From Bin87 sp965197635 (GTDB taxonomy: Bacteria > Chloroflexota > Dehalococcoidia > Lucifugimonadales > UBA3495): a stretch of 64,000 nt of DNA. Within the stretch, counting starts at the first letter, position 1. Each line of letters opens with the position of its first letter. The notes below the pieces were generated by a model that did no database searches, was not told the origin of the DNA, and was given only the letters and a program-made list of their open reading frames with translations. The stretch spans positions 248,001 through 312,000 of the forward strand of contig CBDANN010000005.1 of the NCBI GenBank assembly GCA_965197635.1. Reading direction: 5' to 3'. Positions 33,798-43,189 of the stretch are shown here, piece by piece. Both the position numbers and the translations under genes were made by a program.

Positions 33798-35057
33798 GGA
33801 AATCGCCTATCACTCGGCTTGGACCGAAATGTGGTGGTGGTCCCGTCTGTTGCAATTGCAGCGATAGGACTGACGCGCTTGGCATCAAGCGATTCCGCAC
33901 GCTACTCGCGCATCCATATGATCTTTTGGCCGGCGTAGTCAGGATGTTCTGTGTTGACCCGCTGCGCACATGTGCTCTTCCCGCAGAGTGTGGCATTGGT
34001 GCATACCGGTGGTCGGCTGAAATTGCGACTTTCGAATTGGCCTGACGACGCTCGGGACAGACCGCCACCTCAGTCTAGTCGGCCTTCAACCGTTGTGCGC
34101 ACCGCAGCAACCTGCAGCCTATGATTGTCTGACACGTTGATACGCCGCTGCCGGCGACACCACAATAGCGCATCTTCGTTTCACAGCCAATGACGACGCG
34201 AACCACACTCATTTCCGCCTCAAGTGTCGCCGACGCCCCGGCTGGTTTTGGGGCACCGTCAGTAGATTTCTGACGCGAGACAACTCCCAAACCCTCCCAA
34301 TTTCCCGTCGTCGTGTGCTCACGAAAGCACGACCTCTCCAGCATCCTACCACCCATTGGCCTCACTGCGATGTCCAACGTTCCTTGAACCTTCACCACCT
34401 CGTAACCGGCATGATCGCGCCCAACCCGTCCCTCCCCCGCATCGGGCTATGGAATCGTGGCCCTCGACGATCATTTCACCAGTTCGCCGGCTACAGTTAC
34501 GTATTGTCAACCTGCCTACACTTCACCAATGTGTGGCGCCACGGTACAGAACATGACCTGCATCGCTGGCCAGACCATCTAGCCCCTAACCGCATTGACG
34601 CCGCCCTCGGTTGCTTGGCCGACACCGTTGCCGACGATCTCCGGGCGCGCCTCATTTTACGTCGCCGCGAAAAAGCCGAGCCTCAATAGGGGGACGGCGA
34701 CACGTCAAGAGAGGCGTGTCGAGACCTCAAAAACGGCGGTCGACTCGCCAAAGACACTCCATCGAGAATCTGATTTTGGGCCCTTTTTTGCCACATCATC
34801 GCCGGCCAGACTGACATCCAGTAGCCTTGACTCGGCAGCAATCATCCCCGGGCAGCCCGACCGTCGCATCATCTTTGGCCCACCTATGTACCCCAGGGTC
34901 TTCGGCATCCGGAGCTGGCCGGCTAGAATCGCCTATCCAAGACTGTTACGATTATCGTCCACCGTGAACCGAAACCGGTCACACCCCCAGTTCGGATGAA
35001 TATATCCGGTACTTCCCTTGCCCGCCCCTCCGCGTCTGTGCCCAGGAGTGAAACCCC
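33798..35057. other. 1.26-kb stretch with no supported gene
   Basis: Between the IS1380 remnant and yyaL. Short open frames exist on both strands (the longest about 125 codons on the plus strand near 34315-34689) but none has a ribosome site, a recognisable motif or normal codon pattern. No hairpin, repeat or RNA gene stands out. It is probably decayed accessory DNA. Confidence 0.5.
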
Positions 35058-37106
35058 ATGACAAATCGCCTGATCAACGAGACTAGCCCCTACCTGTTGC
35101 AGCACGCCGAAAACCCGGTGGACTGGTATCCCTGGGGCGAGGATGCCTTGGGCCGCGCGCGGGATGAGGACCGTCCCATTTTGTTGAGCATTGGCTACTC
35201 GGCCTGCCACTGGTGCCATGTGATGGAGCGCGAGTCCTTCGAGAATGAGGACATTGCTGTTCTGATGAACGATAATTTCGTCAACATCAAGGTGGACCGG
35301 GAGGAGCGGCCCGACCTGGACGCCGTGTACATGGAAGCGGTGCAGATGATGACCGGGAGCGGTGGTTGGCCCATGACCGTGTTCCTGACGCCCGATGGAC
35401 GGCCCTACTACGGCGGCACCTACTTCCCCCCCGAGGACCGCCAGGGTATGCCCGGGTTCCCCCGATTGCTTGCCGCCGCCAGCCAGGCCTACCACACCAA
35501 CAAGGGCGAGATTGAACGGGTTACCCGCCAGCTCGCCGAGCAAATGGGGCGGACGGGACAGATGCCCCGGGGCTTCACTCCCTTGACCACCGAGGCGATG
35601 CACAACGCGTACTCCCAGTTGGCGACCCAGTTCGACCACCTCAACGGCGGTTTCGGCAACGCTCCCAAGTTCCCTCAACCAATGACCCCCGAGTTCTTGT
35701 TGCGATATCACCGGCATGGGTTCAACGAACGCGCTCTGGAGATGGTGGAACTGACCCTCCAAAAAATGGCCTTCGGCGGCATGTACGATCAGGTTGGCGG
35801 CGGATTCCATCGGTATTCCACCGACGCCTACTGGCTGGTTCCGCATTTCGAAAAAATGCTCTACGACAATGCTCTCTTGGCGCGACTGTACCTGCACGCT
35901 TGGCAAATCACTGGCAACCCCCTGTACCGCCGCATCACCGAAGAGACGCTGGATTACGTGGTGCGAGAAATGACCGACTCATCCGGTGGGTTTTACTCTG
36001 CCCAGGACGCCGACAGCGAGGGGGTGGAGGGCAAATTTTTCGTCTGGACGCCCGACGAATTACGTCCGCTCCTCGGCGCGGATGGCGATCTGGTGATGGG
36101 CTATTACGGCGTGACCGAACGGGGCAATTTCGAGGGCGCAAACATCCTCAACGTGGCGACCCCGCCGGACGCGTACGCCAGGCAACGTGGAGTCTCCGAA
36201 GGAGAACTGACAGATGCCGTAGAACGCGCCAAAGCCGTCCTCCTTGAAGTCCGCGAACGGCGCGTCCACCCGTTGCTCGATGACAAGGTGTTGATCTCCT
36301 GGAACGGGCTCATGCTGCGAGCCTTTGCCGAAGCCGGCGCGGCCCTGGGTCGGACGGACTACCTGGACGCCGCCCGCCGGAATGCCGCCTTCCTGCTGGA
36401 CAACATGCGCGGCACCGACGGCCGGCTCCTCCGCACCTGGCGCATCGGACAGGCAAAACTGCTGGGCTACCTCGAGGATTACGCCTGCCTCGCGGACGGT
36501 CTGCTGACGCTCCACGAATCCACCCTGGAACCCCGTTGGCTTCAGGAAGCGGTGACGATTTCCGACAACATGATCGCGTTGTTCTGGGACGACTCGGTCG
36601 GCGGATTCTACGACACGGGCAACGACCACGAGTCGCTGATGATCCGGCCGCGGGACGTGTTCGACAACGCCCAACCCTGCGGCGGCTCAGTGGCCACCGA
36701 CGTGCTGTTGCGGCTGGCCGTCGTCACCGGCAACGACGATTACTCGGCCAAAGGGGCCACCCCGTTGCGGGCGTTGCAGCAACTGCTGGGACGGGCGCCC
36801 GGCGCCACCGGCCATTGGCTGGGCGCGTTGGACTTCTACGTGTCCCTGCCGAAAGAAATCGTCATTGTCGGGCCATTAGAGGATGCGCGAACCGACGCCT
36901 TGCTGCACGAAGTGGGAGGCCGCTACCTGCCCAACCGCGTGGTGGCGGGAATGTCTGACCCCGCAAATCCGCCGGTGAAAGACTCGCCGCTGCTGGAACA
37001 GCGCATCATGCAGGATGGCCTACCCACTGCCTACGTGTGCGAGCACTATGCTTGCCAACTACCTGTGACGAATCCCGACGACCTCGCCAACCAACTGAAT
37101 GCCTGA
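35058..37106 (+). CDS. yyaL: Thioredoxin-domain protein of the YyaL/spermatogenesis-associated 20 family (DUF255)
   Basis: This 682-residue protein is full length for the family. The N-terminal 165 residues form a thioredoxin-like domain with the family hallmark NRLINETSPYLLQHAENPVDW, then the CxxC-type active site SACHWCHVMERESF and PVFLTPDG-like text (WPMTVFLTPDGRPYYGGTYFPP). The rest is an (alpha/alpha)6 barrel related to N-acylglucosamine 2-epimerases and glycosidases (MYDQVGGGFHRYSTDAYWLVPH; KVLISWNGLMLRAFAEAG). The reaction is unknown, though the family is very widespread. AGGAG lies about eight bases before the ATG. It converges on the MFS transporter gene with a 13-base gap. Confidence 0.93.
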   Translation: MTNRLINETSPYLLQHAENPVDWYPWGEDALGRARDEDRPILLSIGYSACHWCHVMERESFENEDIAVLMNDNFVNIKVDREERPDLDAVYMEAVQMMTGSGGWPMTVFLTPDGRPYYGGTYFPPEDRQGMPGFPRLLAAASQAYHTNKGEIERVTRQLAEQMGRTGQMPRGFTPLTTEAMHNAYSQLATQFDHLNGGFGNAPKFPQPMTPEFLLRYHRHGFNERALEMVELTLQKMAFGGMYDQVGGGFHRYSTDAYWLVPHFEKMLYDNALLARLYLHAWQITGNPLYRRITEETLDYVVREMTDSSGGFYSAQDADSEGVEGKFFVWTPDELRPLLGADGDLVMGYYGVTERGNFEGANILNVATPPDAYARQRGVSEGELTDAVERAKAVLLEVRERRVHPLLDDKVLISWNGLMLRAFAEAGAALGRTDYLDAARRNAAFLLDNMRGTDGRLLRTWRIGQAKLLGYLEDYACLADGLLTLHESTLEPRWLQEAVTISDNMIALFWDDSVGGFYDTGNDHESLMIRPRDVFDNAQPCGGSVATDVLLRLAVVTGNDDYSAKGATPLRALQQLLGRAPGATGHWLGALDFYVSLPKEIVIVGPLEDARTDALLHEVGGRYLPNRVVAGMSDPANPPVKDSPLLEQRIMQDGLPTAYVCEHYACQLPVTNPDDLANQLNA

Positions 37107-37119
37107 TCCCGCCAGGCCG

Positions 37120-38517
37120 TCACTGACGCGCGGGAAGAAGACCGGCCGCCCCAACGGTCTCCCGGTTCACGGTGTCGGGCAGCTTGTAGCGCGGCCACAG
37201 GCTGAAGCCTATCAGCACCAACACTCCGGCCATGACCGGGGCCAACCGGATGCCCAGAGGGTTTTCGGGCGAATCGCCCAGCTGCAGCACCAGGCTCAAC
37301 AGCAGGGGCGGGAGCGCGTAGGTGAGCTTCTCGAAGAAGTTCTGCGTCGAGTAAAACAGTGCTTCTCTCCGTTCATCACGAAGCAGGGCGTCGTAGTCCG
37401 CGATATCGGCGGTCAGGCCCTTCGGCAACAGAAAAACAGCTGCCATGGGCATCCCCGCGATGAACACCAGTACCAAACCCTGCAGCACCAGGTCGCCCGG
37501 CATGACCACGCCGACCAATCCCAACAATGGGAACATTAACCCGCTGGCAACCAGGCAGATCCCGTAGATGCGCCGTTTGCTGACGCTGCCGGTGGAGAAA
37601 AGTATCCAAATCACGACGCCGAACAACACCGCGCCGCCGATGACGCTGGTTGACAGCCAACTGGAAGCGACCCCGTCCCGTTCCTGAAGCAGCACCCCGA
37701 CGGCGAAAAACGGAATCCAGCCCTGCAATACTCCGACGCCGGTGGTGAACATGACGAAAGTCGGCAGGAAAGCCACGAATTGCGAATTGCGCAACGTGTC
37801 CCGCAGCCCCTGCCAGAACGGGACCTGCGCCGGTGTGATGTCCCGAGGAGCGTATCGCCACACGGCGGACAACGAAATATAGCGGAATACCAGGGCAACC
37901 GCTGCGAAAATCGAGCCGGTAACCTGAAACCCGAACGCATCCTTGATGAACCCACCCATGACGAGCCCCAAGCCGGCTCCACCGACCGCAAACAGGAAAA
38001 TGAAGCTCACCACCTGCATCCGGTCGTTGGCGGTCCTGGTCAGCTCCGGCACCAGGGCTTCTAGCGCTCCGCTGGACATGGTTGCGGCGGTGAAGAAAAG
38101 CTCCAGCATGAGGACGAAGTACAGGACGTTCCACCAACTGCTCCCTTCATCGGGCAGGAACCAAATCAAAGCGCCAAACACCGCATAGAAGGGCGTGCTG
38201 AACAGTATGAAGGGGATGCGTCTACCCCACCTGCTCCGGGTACGGTCGCTCCACCAGCCGATTAGAGGATCGGTGAAAGCGTCGATGAACCGTCCGGCGA
38301 AGATCAGGAACCCGCCCAACACGCGGGCGTCGATTTCCAAGCCAACCAGCACAACATCGGGCACCCGGTTGACACCTTCAAAAGCCGGCGGCGCGAGGAA
38401 GAAGAGCACCCACTGTTGCCGAAAATAACCGATGGCCTGCCAACCAATGTGGTCGGCCGAATACAGCAGCTTATTGAGCAGCGGCAGACGCACCGCAGCC
38501 TGTTCGGGACTGATCAT
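37120..38517 (-). CDS. GPH-type MFS cation symporter
   Basis: This 465-residue protein has about twelve membrane helices and the signature of the glycoside-pentoside-hexuronide:cation symporter (MelB/GPH) family: GRFIDAFTDPLIGWWSDRTRSRWGRRIPFILF in the loop between helices 2 and 3, with the conserved Asp residues, and the MFS central loop. Relatives import sugars or, in many environmental bacteria, other organic solutes with Na+ or H+. No sugar catabolic gene is adjacent, so the substrate is open. Its start lies about 165 bases from the IS1380 end, in a gap with nothing notable. Confidence 0.87.
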   Translation of the reverse strand: MISPEQAAVRLPLLNKLLYSADHIGWQAIGYFRQQWVLFFLAPPAFEGVNRVPDVVLVGLEIDARVLGGFLIFAGRFIDAFTDPLIGWWSDRTRSRWGRRIPFILFSTPFYAVFGALIWFLPDEGSSWWNVLYFVLMLELFFTAATMSSGALEALVPELTRTANDRMQVVSFIFLFAVGGAGLGLVMGGFIKDAFGFQVTGSIFAAVALVFRYISLSAVWRYAPRDITPAQVPFWQGLRDTLRNSQFVAFLPTFVMFTTGVGVLQGWIPFFAVGVLLQERDGVASSWLSTSVIGGAVLFGVVIWILFSTGSVSKRRIYGICLVASGLMFPLLGLVGVVMPGDLVLQGLVLVFIAGMPMAAVFLLPKGLTADIADYDALLRDERREALFYSTQNFFEKLTYALPPLLLSLVLQLGDSPENPLGIRLAPVMAGVLVLIGFSLWPRYKLPDTVNRETVGAAGLLPARQ

Positions 38518-38683
38518 TCCATCTCAAAGCGGGCCAAATATTGTGCCGCAATGTATCACACTGAGACTACACCGGGAGATCGCATGACGTCGCACGAAGT
38601 GATCGCATCTGGATCAAAATGCAATTGTCACGCCGGCCAAATCGCGAATGAGGGAGGGGATTTTCTAGTGCGCCAGCGCTGGC

Positions 38684-40400
38684 TAACCCCCAATCCACCG
38701 AGGAGATGAGTGTGTCGGCGTGCTGAAGGGATGAGAAAGTGCTCCCGGCTTCGGGGATAATGGTTTTTGAGAACGAAAACCACCCTGAAACGAGGAGCAC
38801 CCAACGGATGCTACCACCTGAGCGCCCCGACCGCATCCACGTTGCCTTCGACGATCACCGACTGGTGGCCAATGCGGGGCTGCTTTTGCCCATCACCCTG
38901 GCCCATCATCTGGGGCTGGGAGAGCTGGTGGACCGCCACGTTGACCTGGGAAATGCGCCAGGTCGTGCCAACGCGGGAGACAAGGTGCTGACGCTGGTGG
39001 CATCGGCGTTGGCCGGCGGGGACTGCATTGACGACGCCGACGCGCTGCGCGCTGGCGAGACCGAGCAGGTGCTGGGCTGTACGGTGAAGGCGCCATCCAC
39101 GCTGGGCACGTTTCTGCGGAGTTTCCGGTGGGGCCACGCGCGGCAGCTGGATCGGGTGAGCCGGGAGGCGCTGGCCCGAGCCTGGGCGGCTAGGGCCGGA
39201 CCGGGCGATGATCCGCTGACCATTGATCTGGACTCTACCGTCTGTGAGACCTATGGTCTGGGCAAGGAGGGCGCGCGCCATCACGGCTACACCGGCCAGC
39301 GGGGCTATCACCCGCTCCTGGCCGTGGCCGAGGGTACCGGCGAGGTGCTGATGTGTCGATTGCGAAAGGGTCGGGCCAACACCGCCCGCGGCGCCGCCAA
39401 CTTCCTGCGCGAGACGGTGAGCCGAGTGCGCTACGCCGGAGCCACCGGACCACTCACCGTGCGGGCGGACAGCGGCTTCTACACCCACGACATGGTGGCC
39501 GCCTGTCGCGACCAGAAGGTACGCTACTCCATCACCGTACGCCAGCACCCGAGCCTGCGGAACATCATCGAGGCCATACCTGAAGATGGCTGGACGCCCA
39601 TATCCTATTGGATGGATGGCGGCGCCGATGTGGCCGAAACCAGCTACACTCCCTTTGCCAGTGAGCCCGACGCGGTACCGGTGCGGCTCATCGTCCGACG
39701 GGTGAAACCCACGCCCGGCTCGCAACTGGCCCTGTTCGCCACCTACAGCTATCACGCTTTCATCACCGATAGAGAAGGCGACACCCTGTATCTGGAAGCT
39801 GACCATCGCCGCCACGCCGAGATCGAGAACGCCATCCGCGACCTCAAATACGGCGTGGGGCTCAACCACCTGCCATCGGGACGTTTTCCCGCCAACGCCG
39901 CCTGGCTGGCGGTGCAAGTCATGGCCCACAACCTGGCCCGCTGGACCACGCGCATCGGCCTGGGCGAGCCGGTGACCACCACCAAGACCCTCCGACGACG
40001 CTTCTTCTCTCTCGCCGGACGCATCACCCGCAAAGCCCGTCGCATCACCCTGCATCTGCCACAGGATTGGCCTTGGCGAAACCAATTCAGCAGCGCCCTG
40101 GCCAGACTGCGCGCCCTGCCACTCCCATCCTGACGCCGCCCTCGGCCTTTCACCTGTCTACGATGACGCACCACGCCTGGCCCAACCGCGCCAGGCTGGG
40201 CTCCTGACGGTCTCCGCCATCGGTCTGCGCTGAAAATCACTGCCAATGCCGCTACCACGGGTCATCAACATCCCCTTGGCACGGCATCCACGCCCCACAT
40301 CGTCCATTTCATCGGCATCAGGTCCTCGCCATCCCGTTCCCTGACCCCTCATCTCTCTCAAATGCCGCACCGCCCTATCCCATCGGTGGATTCGGGCTTA
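38684..40400 (+). mobile_element. IS1380-family insertion sequence, copy 1
   Basis: Ends with imperfect inverted repeats: TAACCCCCAATCCACCGA at the left, and TCGGTGGATTCGGGCTTA at the right. Contains one intact transposase gene. No clear target duplication is seen; the right end cuts into an N6-methylase gene. Boundaries are accurate to a few bases. Confidence 0.85.
38808..40133 (+). CDS. IS1380-family transposase (copy 1)
   Basis: A 441-residue IS1380 DDE transposase. The start at 38808 has GAGGAG upstream; a longer in-frame reading to 38739 runs into the inverted-repeat region. Recognisable blocks: LTIDLDSTVCETYG and RADSGFYTHDMV carry catalytic Asp residues, and HAEIENAIRDLKYGVGLNHLPSG carries the Glu and the family signature. 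The frame is intact, so it is possibly active. Copies 2 and 3 are close relatives, roughly nine in ten residues alike by eye for copy 2. Confidence 0.93.
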   Translation: MLPPERPDRIHVAFDDHRLVANAGLLLPITLAHHLGLGELVDRHVDLGNAPGRANAGDKVLTLVASALAGGDCIDDADALRAGETEQVLGCTVKAPSTLGTFLRSFRWGHARQLDRVSREALARAWAARAGPGDDPLTIDLDSTVCETYGLGKEGARHHGYTGQRGYHPLLAVAEGTGEVLMCRLRKGRANTARGAANFLRETVSRVRYAGATGPLTVRADSGFYTHDMVAACRDQKVRYSITVRQHPSLRNIIEAIPEDGWTPISYWMDGGADVAETSYTPFASEPDAVPVRLIVRRVKPTPGSQLALFATYSYHAFITDREGDTLYLEADHRRHAEIENAIRDLKYGVGLNHLPSGRFPANAAWLAVQVMAHNLARWTTRIGLGEPVTTTKTLRRRFFSLAGRITRKARRITLHLPQDWPWRNQFSSALARLRALPLPS

Positions 40401-40787
40401 GTAAGCACGTGCGCCATGGTGACCAAACTGGACACCAAGATCGTCTACCAGAGCCACATTTACAAAATCCGCTCAACGGACCACGACACCATAGACCCTC
40501 ATTTGCTTTTAGCAGTGCTTACGTCTCCAGTGGTGCAGGACCAGATCTACTCGAAGCGTTTCACGCAGGACATCTTTGACACATTGGGCGCTCGGATTCA
40601 TGAACTCGTTATCCCAATCCCGAAGGACAAATCGACACGTTCCCAATTGATCCGCGAGGTAAACCGCATCATGAGGGCCAAAGTCAGGAATAGACAACAA
40701 ATGTCGTCCATCATATTCAACGTCGCGCCGTGCGACGGGGCGGATCAAGAATCCGAATACAGCTTCTTTTTGCGGAACATCACCTAA
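40401..40787 (+). pseudogene. N6-adenine methylase/specificity protein, C-terminal fragment cut by IS1380
   Basis: Directly after the IS end a plus frame encodes about 128 residues: CAMVTKLDTKIVYQSHIYKI, DPHLLLAVLTSPVVQDQIYS and DTLGARIHELVIPIPKDK. This is the target-recognition end of type I-like N6 methylases and HsdS-type specificity proteins. Everything before it has been lost. It shows that a type I or type IIG restriction-modification gene once occupied this site. Confidence 0.75.
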
Positions 40788-41050
40788 CGAGTAAGGCCAC
40801 GCCTTGTCAGCCAATGCTCAGTGCCAACGACGCCTCTTGGTTGAGCGATGAACACGCGGTGTTTGACGATTTTCGTCGTGCCGTAAAACGCAAAATGTCA
40901 GCCTTATTCGGCGCATTCTGTAGCTGCCGGTGTCCCTTCTTACAACGCGGTTGATTTTTGCACGAGCCTATGTCAGTGGTGGTGGCTTTGGCATGGATGG
41001 ACAGGATTTGTCTGATGCCGCGCTCTGCCGTGACGGCCGCTTACTGCTCG
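40788..41050. other. Gap with a short possible gene start
   Basis: Follows the methylase fragment. An ATG at 40814 opens a 46-codon plus frame (SANDASWLSDEHAVFDDFRR) that could be the beginning of the next operon gene, now degraded. I see no full gene here. Confidence 0.3.
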
Positions 41051-41251
41051 TCACCCGGCGGTCTTTGCCGGAACATCCGGCGGGGCGAGGCCCAGTTCGG
41101 CATAGTATTCCTGGCAGTCGGACAATCCGTCCTCGCGGGCGGCCTCATCTTCCGCGGCAGCTTCGTCTTCCGTTTGGGACTCGTAGTGCCGGATGACGGC
41201 TTGGACGCGCTCCTCGTCCCACCCGGGTGGAAATTCGTTGGCGCTGGTCAT
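41051..41251 (-). CDS. Small acidic antitoxin-like protein
   Basis: From the ATG at 41251 the protein has 66 residues and is very acidic: FPPGWDEERVQAVIRHYESQ followed by a run of Glu, Asp and Ala. The N-terminal pattern PGWDEERV..VI.HYE.QTEDEA is one I associate with small antitoxin-like proteins paired with short partners, without a formal family name. The ATG overlaps the stop of a preceding partner frame by four bases (ATGA at 41248-41251), a coupling typical of toxin-antitoxin pairs; that partner has been cut by IS1380 copy 2. Confidence 0.55.
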   Translation of the reverse strand: MTSANEFPPGWDEERVQAVIRHYESQTEDEAAAEDEAAREDGLSDCQEYYAELGLAPPDVPAKTAG

Positions 41252-41311
41252 CTTCTTCCTCTCCTTCTCAGGTAACGACGGTAGGCGGCCAAAGGTTTGC
41301 CGCGCAAGTCG
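41248..41311 (-). pseudogene. C-terminal fragment of the gene upstream of the antitoxin-like gene
   Basis: About 20 codons (YDLRGKPLAAYRRYLRRRGR) ending in a TGA that overlaps the next ATG. The basic tail fits a small toxin or DNA-binding partner. The rest was lost at the IS1380 boundary at 41312. Confidence 0.45.
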
Positions 41312-43029
41312 TAAGCCCGAATCCACCGAAGGGAAACCGTGGCGGCGGTCAGAGGAGGGATGAGGGACCAGGGATCGGGCAGGCGGGGACCTGATGCCGA
41401 TGAAATGGACGATGTGGGGCGTGGATGCCGGTCCAAAGAGATGTTGACGACCCGTAGTAGCGGCGCGGGAAGCGATTTTCAGCGCCGATCGCCGGCGGAG
41501 GCCATCAGGAGCCGAGCCTGGCGCGGCTGGGCCAGACAGTTAGGTAATCTGGGGGACAGGTCAGACGCCGCGGGCGTGGTCAAGAAGGGAGTGGCAGTGC
41601 GCGCAGTCTGGCCAGGGCGCTGCTGAACTGGTTTCGCCAGGGCCAGCCCTGGGGGAGATGCAAAGTGAGGCGGCGTGCCTTGCGGGTGAGGCGTCCGGCC
41701 AGGGAGAAGAAGCGCCTGCGCAGGGTCTTGGTGGTCGCCACCGGCTCGCCCAGCCCGAGGCGCGTGGTCCAGCGGGCCAGGTTGTGGGCCATCGTCTGGA
41801 CGGCCAGCCAGGCGGCGTTGGCGGGGAAGCGGCCCGAGGGCAGGTGGTTGAGACCCACCCCGTACTTGAGGTCGCGGATGGCGTTCTCGATCTCGGCGTG
41901 GCGGCGATGATCGGCCTCCAGTTCCAGGGTGTCGCCGTCTCTATCGGTGATGAAGCCGTGATAGCTGTAGTCGACCAAGAGGGCCAGCTGGGAGTTGGGC
42001 GTGGGCTGCACCCTTCGGACGATGAGACGCACCGGCACAGCATCGGGCTCACTGGCGAAGGGAGTGTAGCTGGTTTCGGCCACGTCGGCGGCGCCCTCCA
42101 TCCAGTAAGGGATGGGCGTCCAGTCCTCTTCAGGTATGGCTGCGATGAGATTGCGCAACTGGGCGTGCTGGCGGACGGTGATGGAGAAGCGGACCTTCAT
42201 CTTGCGGCAGACGGCGACGATGTCGTGGTTGTAGAAGCCGCTGTCGGCCCGCATGGTGAGCGGTCCGGTGGCTCCGGCGTAGCGCACTCGCCTTACCGTC
42301 TCTCGCAGGAAGTGGGCCGCGCCGCGAGCGGTGTTGGCGCGTCCCTGGCGCAGCCGAGCCATCAGCACGTCGCCGGCGCCAGCGGCGACGGCGAACAGCG
42401 GGTGATAGCCCCGCTGGCCGGTGTAGGTGTGGCGGCGCGCCCCTTCCTTGGCCGGACCGTAGGTCTCACAGATGGTGGAGTCCAGGTCGATGGTCAACGG
42501 ATCATCGCCCGGTCCGGCCCCGGCGCCCCAGGCTCGGGCCAGCGCCTCACGGCTCACCCGATCCAGCTGCCGCGCGTGGCCCCAACGGAAACTCCGCAGG
42601 AACGTACCCAACGTGGACGGCGCCTTGACCACACAGCCCAGCACCTGCTCGGTCCCGCCAGCGCGCAGCGCGTCGGCGTCGTCGATGCAGTCGCCACCGG
42701 CCAGGGCCGACGCCACCAGGGTCAGCATCTTGTCCCCAGCATTCGCACGACCCGGTGCATCTCCCAAGTCAACGTGGCGGTCCACCAGTTCGCCCAGACC
42801 CAGGTGATGGGCCAGCGTGACCGGCAGGATCAGTCCGGCGTTGGCCACCAGGCGGTGATCGTCGAAGGCGACCTGGATGCGCTCAAGGCGCTCAGGTGGT
42901 AGCATCCGTTGGGTGCTCCTTGTTCCGGGTTGGTTTGGTGTCTCACAAACCATTATCCCCGAAGCCGGGAGCACTTTTTCAACCCTTCAGCACGACACCA
43001 ACCTCATCCTTTCGGTGGATTGGGGCTAA
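41312..43029 (-). mobile_element. IS1380-family insertion sequence, copy 2 (inverted)
   Basis: Inverted relative to copy 1. Left end TAAGCCCGAATCCACCGA, right end the complement of TTAGCCCCAATCCACCGA. Size (about 1.72 kb) equals copy 1. No target duplication is apparent. Confidence 0.85.
41580..42905 (-). CDS. IS1380-family transposase (copy 2)
   Basis: A 441-residue transposase, colinear with copy 1 from MLPPERLERIQVAFDDHRL to ALARLRALPLPS. Catalytic blocks are intact: LTIDLDSTICETYG, MRADSGFYNHDIV and HAEIENAIRDLKYGVGLNHL. It starts at the ATG at 42905 behind the same GGAG-type site as copy 1. The two copies in opposite orientation flank 0.9 kb of broken accessory genes. Confidence 0.93.
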   Translation of the reverse strand: MLPPERLERIQVAFDDHRLVANAGLILPVTLAHHLGLGELVDRHVDLGDAPGRANAGDKMLTLVASALAGGDCIDDADALRAGGTEQVLGCVVKAPSTLGTFLRSFRWGHARQLDRVSREALARAWGAGAGPGDDPLTIDLDSTICETYGPAKEGARRHTYTGQRGYHPLFAVAAGAGDVLMARLRQGRANTARGAAHFLRETVRRVRYAGATGPLTMRADSGFYNHDIVAVCRKMKVRFSITVRQHAQLRNLIAAIPEEDWTPIPYWMEGAADVAETSYTPFASEPDAVPVRLIVRRVQPTPNSQLALLVDYSYHGFITDRDGDTLELEADHRRHAEIENAIRDLKYGVGLNHLPSGRFPANAAWLAVQTMAHNLARWTTRLGLGEPVATTKTLRRRFFSLAGRLTRKARRLTLHLPQGWPWRNQFSSALARLRALPLPS

Positions 43030-43065
43030 CGCAGGCGCCGGGTACCATTGGTTAGGATTCGTGTG

Positions 43066-43071
43066 TATAAT
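43066..43071 (+). promoter_or_regulatory. Candidate -10 element upstream of icd
   Basis: A TATAAT in the context GTGTGTATAATCA, 37 bases beyond the end of IS1380 copy 2 and 118 bases before the icd ATG. No good -35 box at 16-18 bases upstream. If used, the mRNA has a leader of about 110 bases. Confidence 0.35.
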
Positions 43072-43189
43072 CAGCACGGCTTAGCCTCTGCTGGATGCGC
43101 AGCATCCGGTTCCCATGTCCGGGCCTGTAGTCAAACAATCCTTGGCAACCCGTAGCGGCCCGTGGAACTTACTTGCTAAGGAGGAAATC

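Noticed and set aside
34315..34689. A 124-codon plus-strand frame
   Set aside because: No motif, no ribosome site, and overlapped by other equally plausible short frames on both strands.
38811..40085. A 424-codon minus-strand frame across IS1380 copy 1 (and a similar plus-strand one across copy 2)
   Set aside because: Antisense shadow of the transposase; low-complexity Gly/His/Val-rich product with no motif.
43115..43189. Upstream in-frame ATG for isocitrate dehydrogenase
   Set aside because: It adds 25 residues without homology and lacks a ribosome site, whereas the ATG at 43190 has AAGGAGG at ideal spacing.
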